From: SXXH01 sp041165735
Lineage (GTDB): Bacteria; Planctomycetota; UBA1135; GCA-002686595
Length of the DNA: 5,772 nt
Direction of reading: 5' to 3'
Assembly: GCA_046341775.1 (NCBI GenBank)
Contig: JBKDQQ010000006.1
Location: forward strand, 1-5,772
The notes beneath the pieces are model-generated. The model did not search any database. It was not told the DNA's origin and was given only the letters and a program-made list of their open reading frames with translations. Both the position numbers and the translations under genes were made by a program. Positions 4,891 to 5,772 of this stretch are shown one piece after another. Position 1 is the first letter of the stretch; every line of letters starts with the position of its first letter.

Positions 4891-5703
4891 TCAGCCGTCG
4901 CCGGTCGCGCGCGCCAGCCCGTGCTCGATGGGCGCCTCGCGCCAACCATCGGGAGGTGCTGCCATGGGCGTGAACGCGGCGGCGACATGCCGCTCGAGGC
5001 GCGCGGCGAGTTGCTTGCGATCGCCGTCGTGCTCGCGGCCGTCGCCGAAGACGATGCGCGCCTCGACGAAGGGCAGCGACAAGAGCCGTGCAAGTTGGGC
5101 GGCGAAGGCGCTGCGCACCCAGCACACGGCCCACGACGCCGGCACGTCGGGATCGTGCGTGTCGTAGCGCAAGGTGGCCCACGCCACGGAGTGCCCGTTG
5201 GCCGCGACGGGCTCGAGCAACGACGGCTTGAACGGGCGCACGCCTTCGCCTTGGCTGTTGCCGCCCTCGGGAAAGACGAGCACCGTGTCGCCGCTAGCCA
5301 ACGCCGCGGAGATCTGGCGATTGACCGCGGGGATGTCGCGCCGACGCTCGCGACGGATGAAGATCGTGCCGAGGCTGCGCGCCATGAAGCCGATGAGCGG
5401 CCAGCTCGCCACCTCGGCCATCGACACGAAGCGTCCGCCGGTCGTCGCCGCCAGCACCCAGATGTCGACGAAGGACAGGTGGTTGCACACGAGGAAGGCG
5501 CCTTCCTCAGGGGCGCGTCCCACGACGACGAGGCGCACGCCGCACAAGCGGCACAGGGAGCGCCCCCAGGCGCGGAAGATGGCTCGCCGCCACGCGGCGC
5601 GCGTGCGCGCATGCCACGCGACCACCAACAAGCCCGCGGCCCACAAGAGGAAGAGGCCGCACGTGGCCGCCATGGAGGACGATGCGCGCCAAGCGACGAG
5701 CAC
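4891..5703 (-). CDS. Lysophospholipid acyltransferase (1-acylglycerol-3-phosphate acyltransferase family, PlsC-like)
   Basis: A membrane-associated acyltransferase that would transfer an acyl chain to lysophosphatidic acid or a related lysolipid in phospholipid synthesis. An N-terminal hydrophobic segment (about 11-30) is followed by a basic stretch. The catalytic HX4D motif is N74-H75-L-S-F-V-D80. GTIFIRRERRRD (112-123) matches motif II, with its arginines for glycerol-phosphate contact, and F144-P-E-G147 is motif III. The FPEG is followed by GNSQGEGV where TRS is common, a tolerated variation. Length (270) is normal for the family. The start is uncertain: 5703 is a GTG with no good Shine-Dalgarno, ATG 5673 is an alternative, and the frame stays open to the right edge (RLKRRPVLVAW would suit a membrane-proximal N-terminus), so the gene may begin outside the window. 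Family membership is certain; substrate is not. Confidence 0.9.
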   Translation of the reverse strand: MLVAWRASSSMAATCGLFLLWAAGLLVVAWHARTRAAWRRAIFRAWGRSLCRLCGVRLVVVGRAPEEGAFLVCNHLSFVDIWVLAATTGGRFVSMAEVASWPLIGFMARSLGTIFIRRERRRDIPAVNRQISAALASGDTVLVFPEGGNSQGEGVRPFKPSLLEPVAANGHSVAWATLRYDTHDPDVPASWAVCWVRSAFAAQLARLLSLPFVEARIVFGDGREHDGDRKQLAARLERHVAAAFTPMAAPPDGWREAPIEHGLARATGDG

Positions 5704-5772
5704 CGGTCGGCGCTTCAGCCGCGGGCCGCGCCCGGGAGGCCCGCCCGTCGCTTCGGATTCCCTGCGTTGGTC

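Noticed and set aside
4725..5612. Long minus-strand extension of the secreted protein to 490 residues
   Set aside because: It reads out of frame through the acyltransferase gene with Arg/Ser/Ala-rich shadow composition, while the ATG at 4724 has a signal peptide and a ribosome binding site.
1..5772. Genome-wide reassignment of TGA to an amino acid
   Set aside because: Several genes here (ending at 259, 1116, 3726 and 4140) end sensibly at TGA and TGG is used freely for Trp, so any recoding must be local.

Overview
This GC-rich window looks like a chromosomal stretch from a planctomycete-like bacterium. That placement is an inference: it rests on the high GC content, the lysine-rich secreted redoxins with an NPGC-x-x-C active site, and the mix of small exported proteins. 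No taxonomic marker gene is present.

Left half, + strand: (1) the 3' end of a gene whose product resembles the N-terminal domain of DsbD-type thiol:disulfide interchange proteins (2-259). (2) An exported redoxin with a CPYC active site and a C-terminal Gly-Cys motif (352-1116). (3) A tandem paralogous redoxin with CPAC (1364-2161). Each is followed by a strong GC-rich hairpin. They form a small extracytoplasmic thiol-redox neighbourhood, probably transcribed as separate units.

The main discovery is in the second redoxin. A conventional gene call stops at TGA 2138-2140, but that TGA aligns exactly with the conserved C-terminal cysteine codon of the upstream paralog (ETKPYG-C-SVKYAK against ETKSSG-TGA-RVHYAK). 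The homologous tail continues in frame for six codons to a TAG at 2159-2161. Starting 15 nt after the TGA is an 8-bp hairpin with a GGUC apical loop, whose loop begins 23 nt downstream. This fits the bacterial SECIS model and matches, from memory, the apical loop of E. coli fdhF. The gene is therefore best read as a selenoprotein with Sec at residue 259 of 265, beside its Cys-containing twin.

Right half: a secreted serine beta-lactamase-like hydrolase (+, 2392-3726), then a 413-base convergent intergenic region with a palindrome whose arms repeat those of the hairpin after redoxin 2. Two minus-strand genes follow: an unrecognised secreted protein with two related helical repeats (4140-4724) and a PlsC-family acyltransferase (4891-5703). 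The acyltransferase frame stays open to the window edge, so its true start may lie outside.
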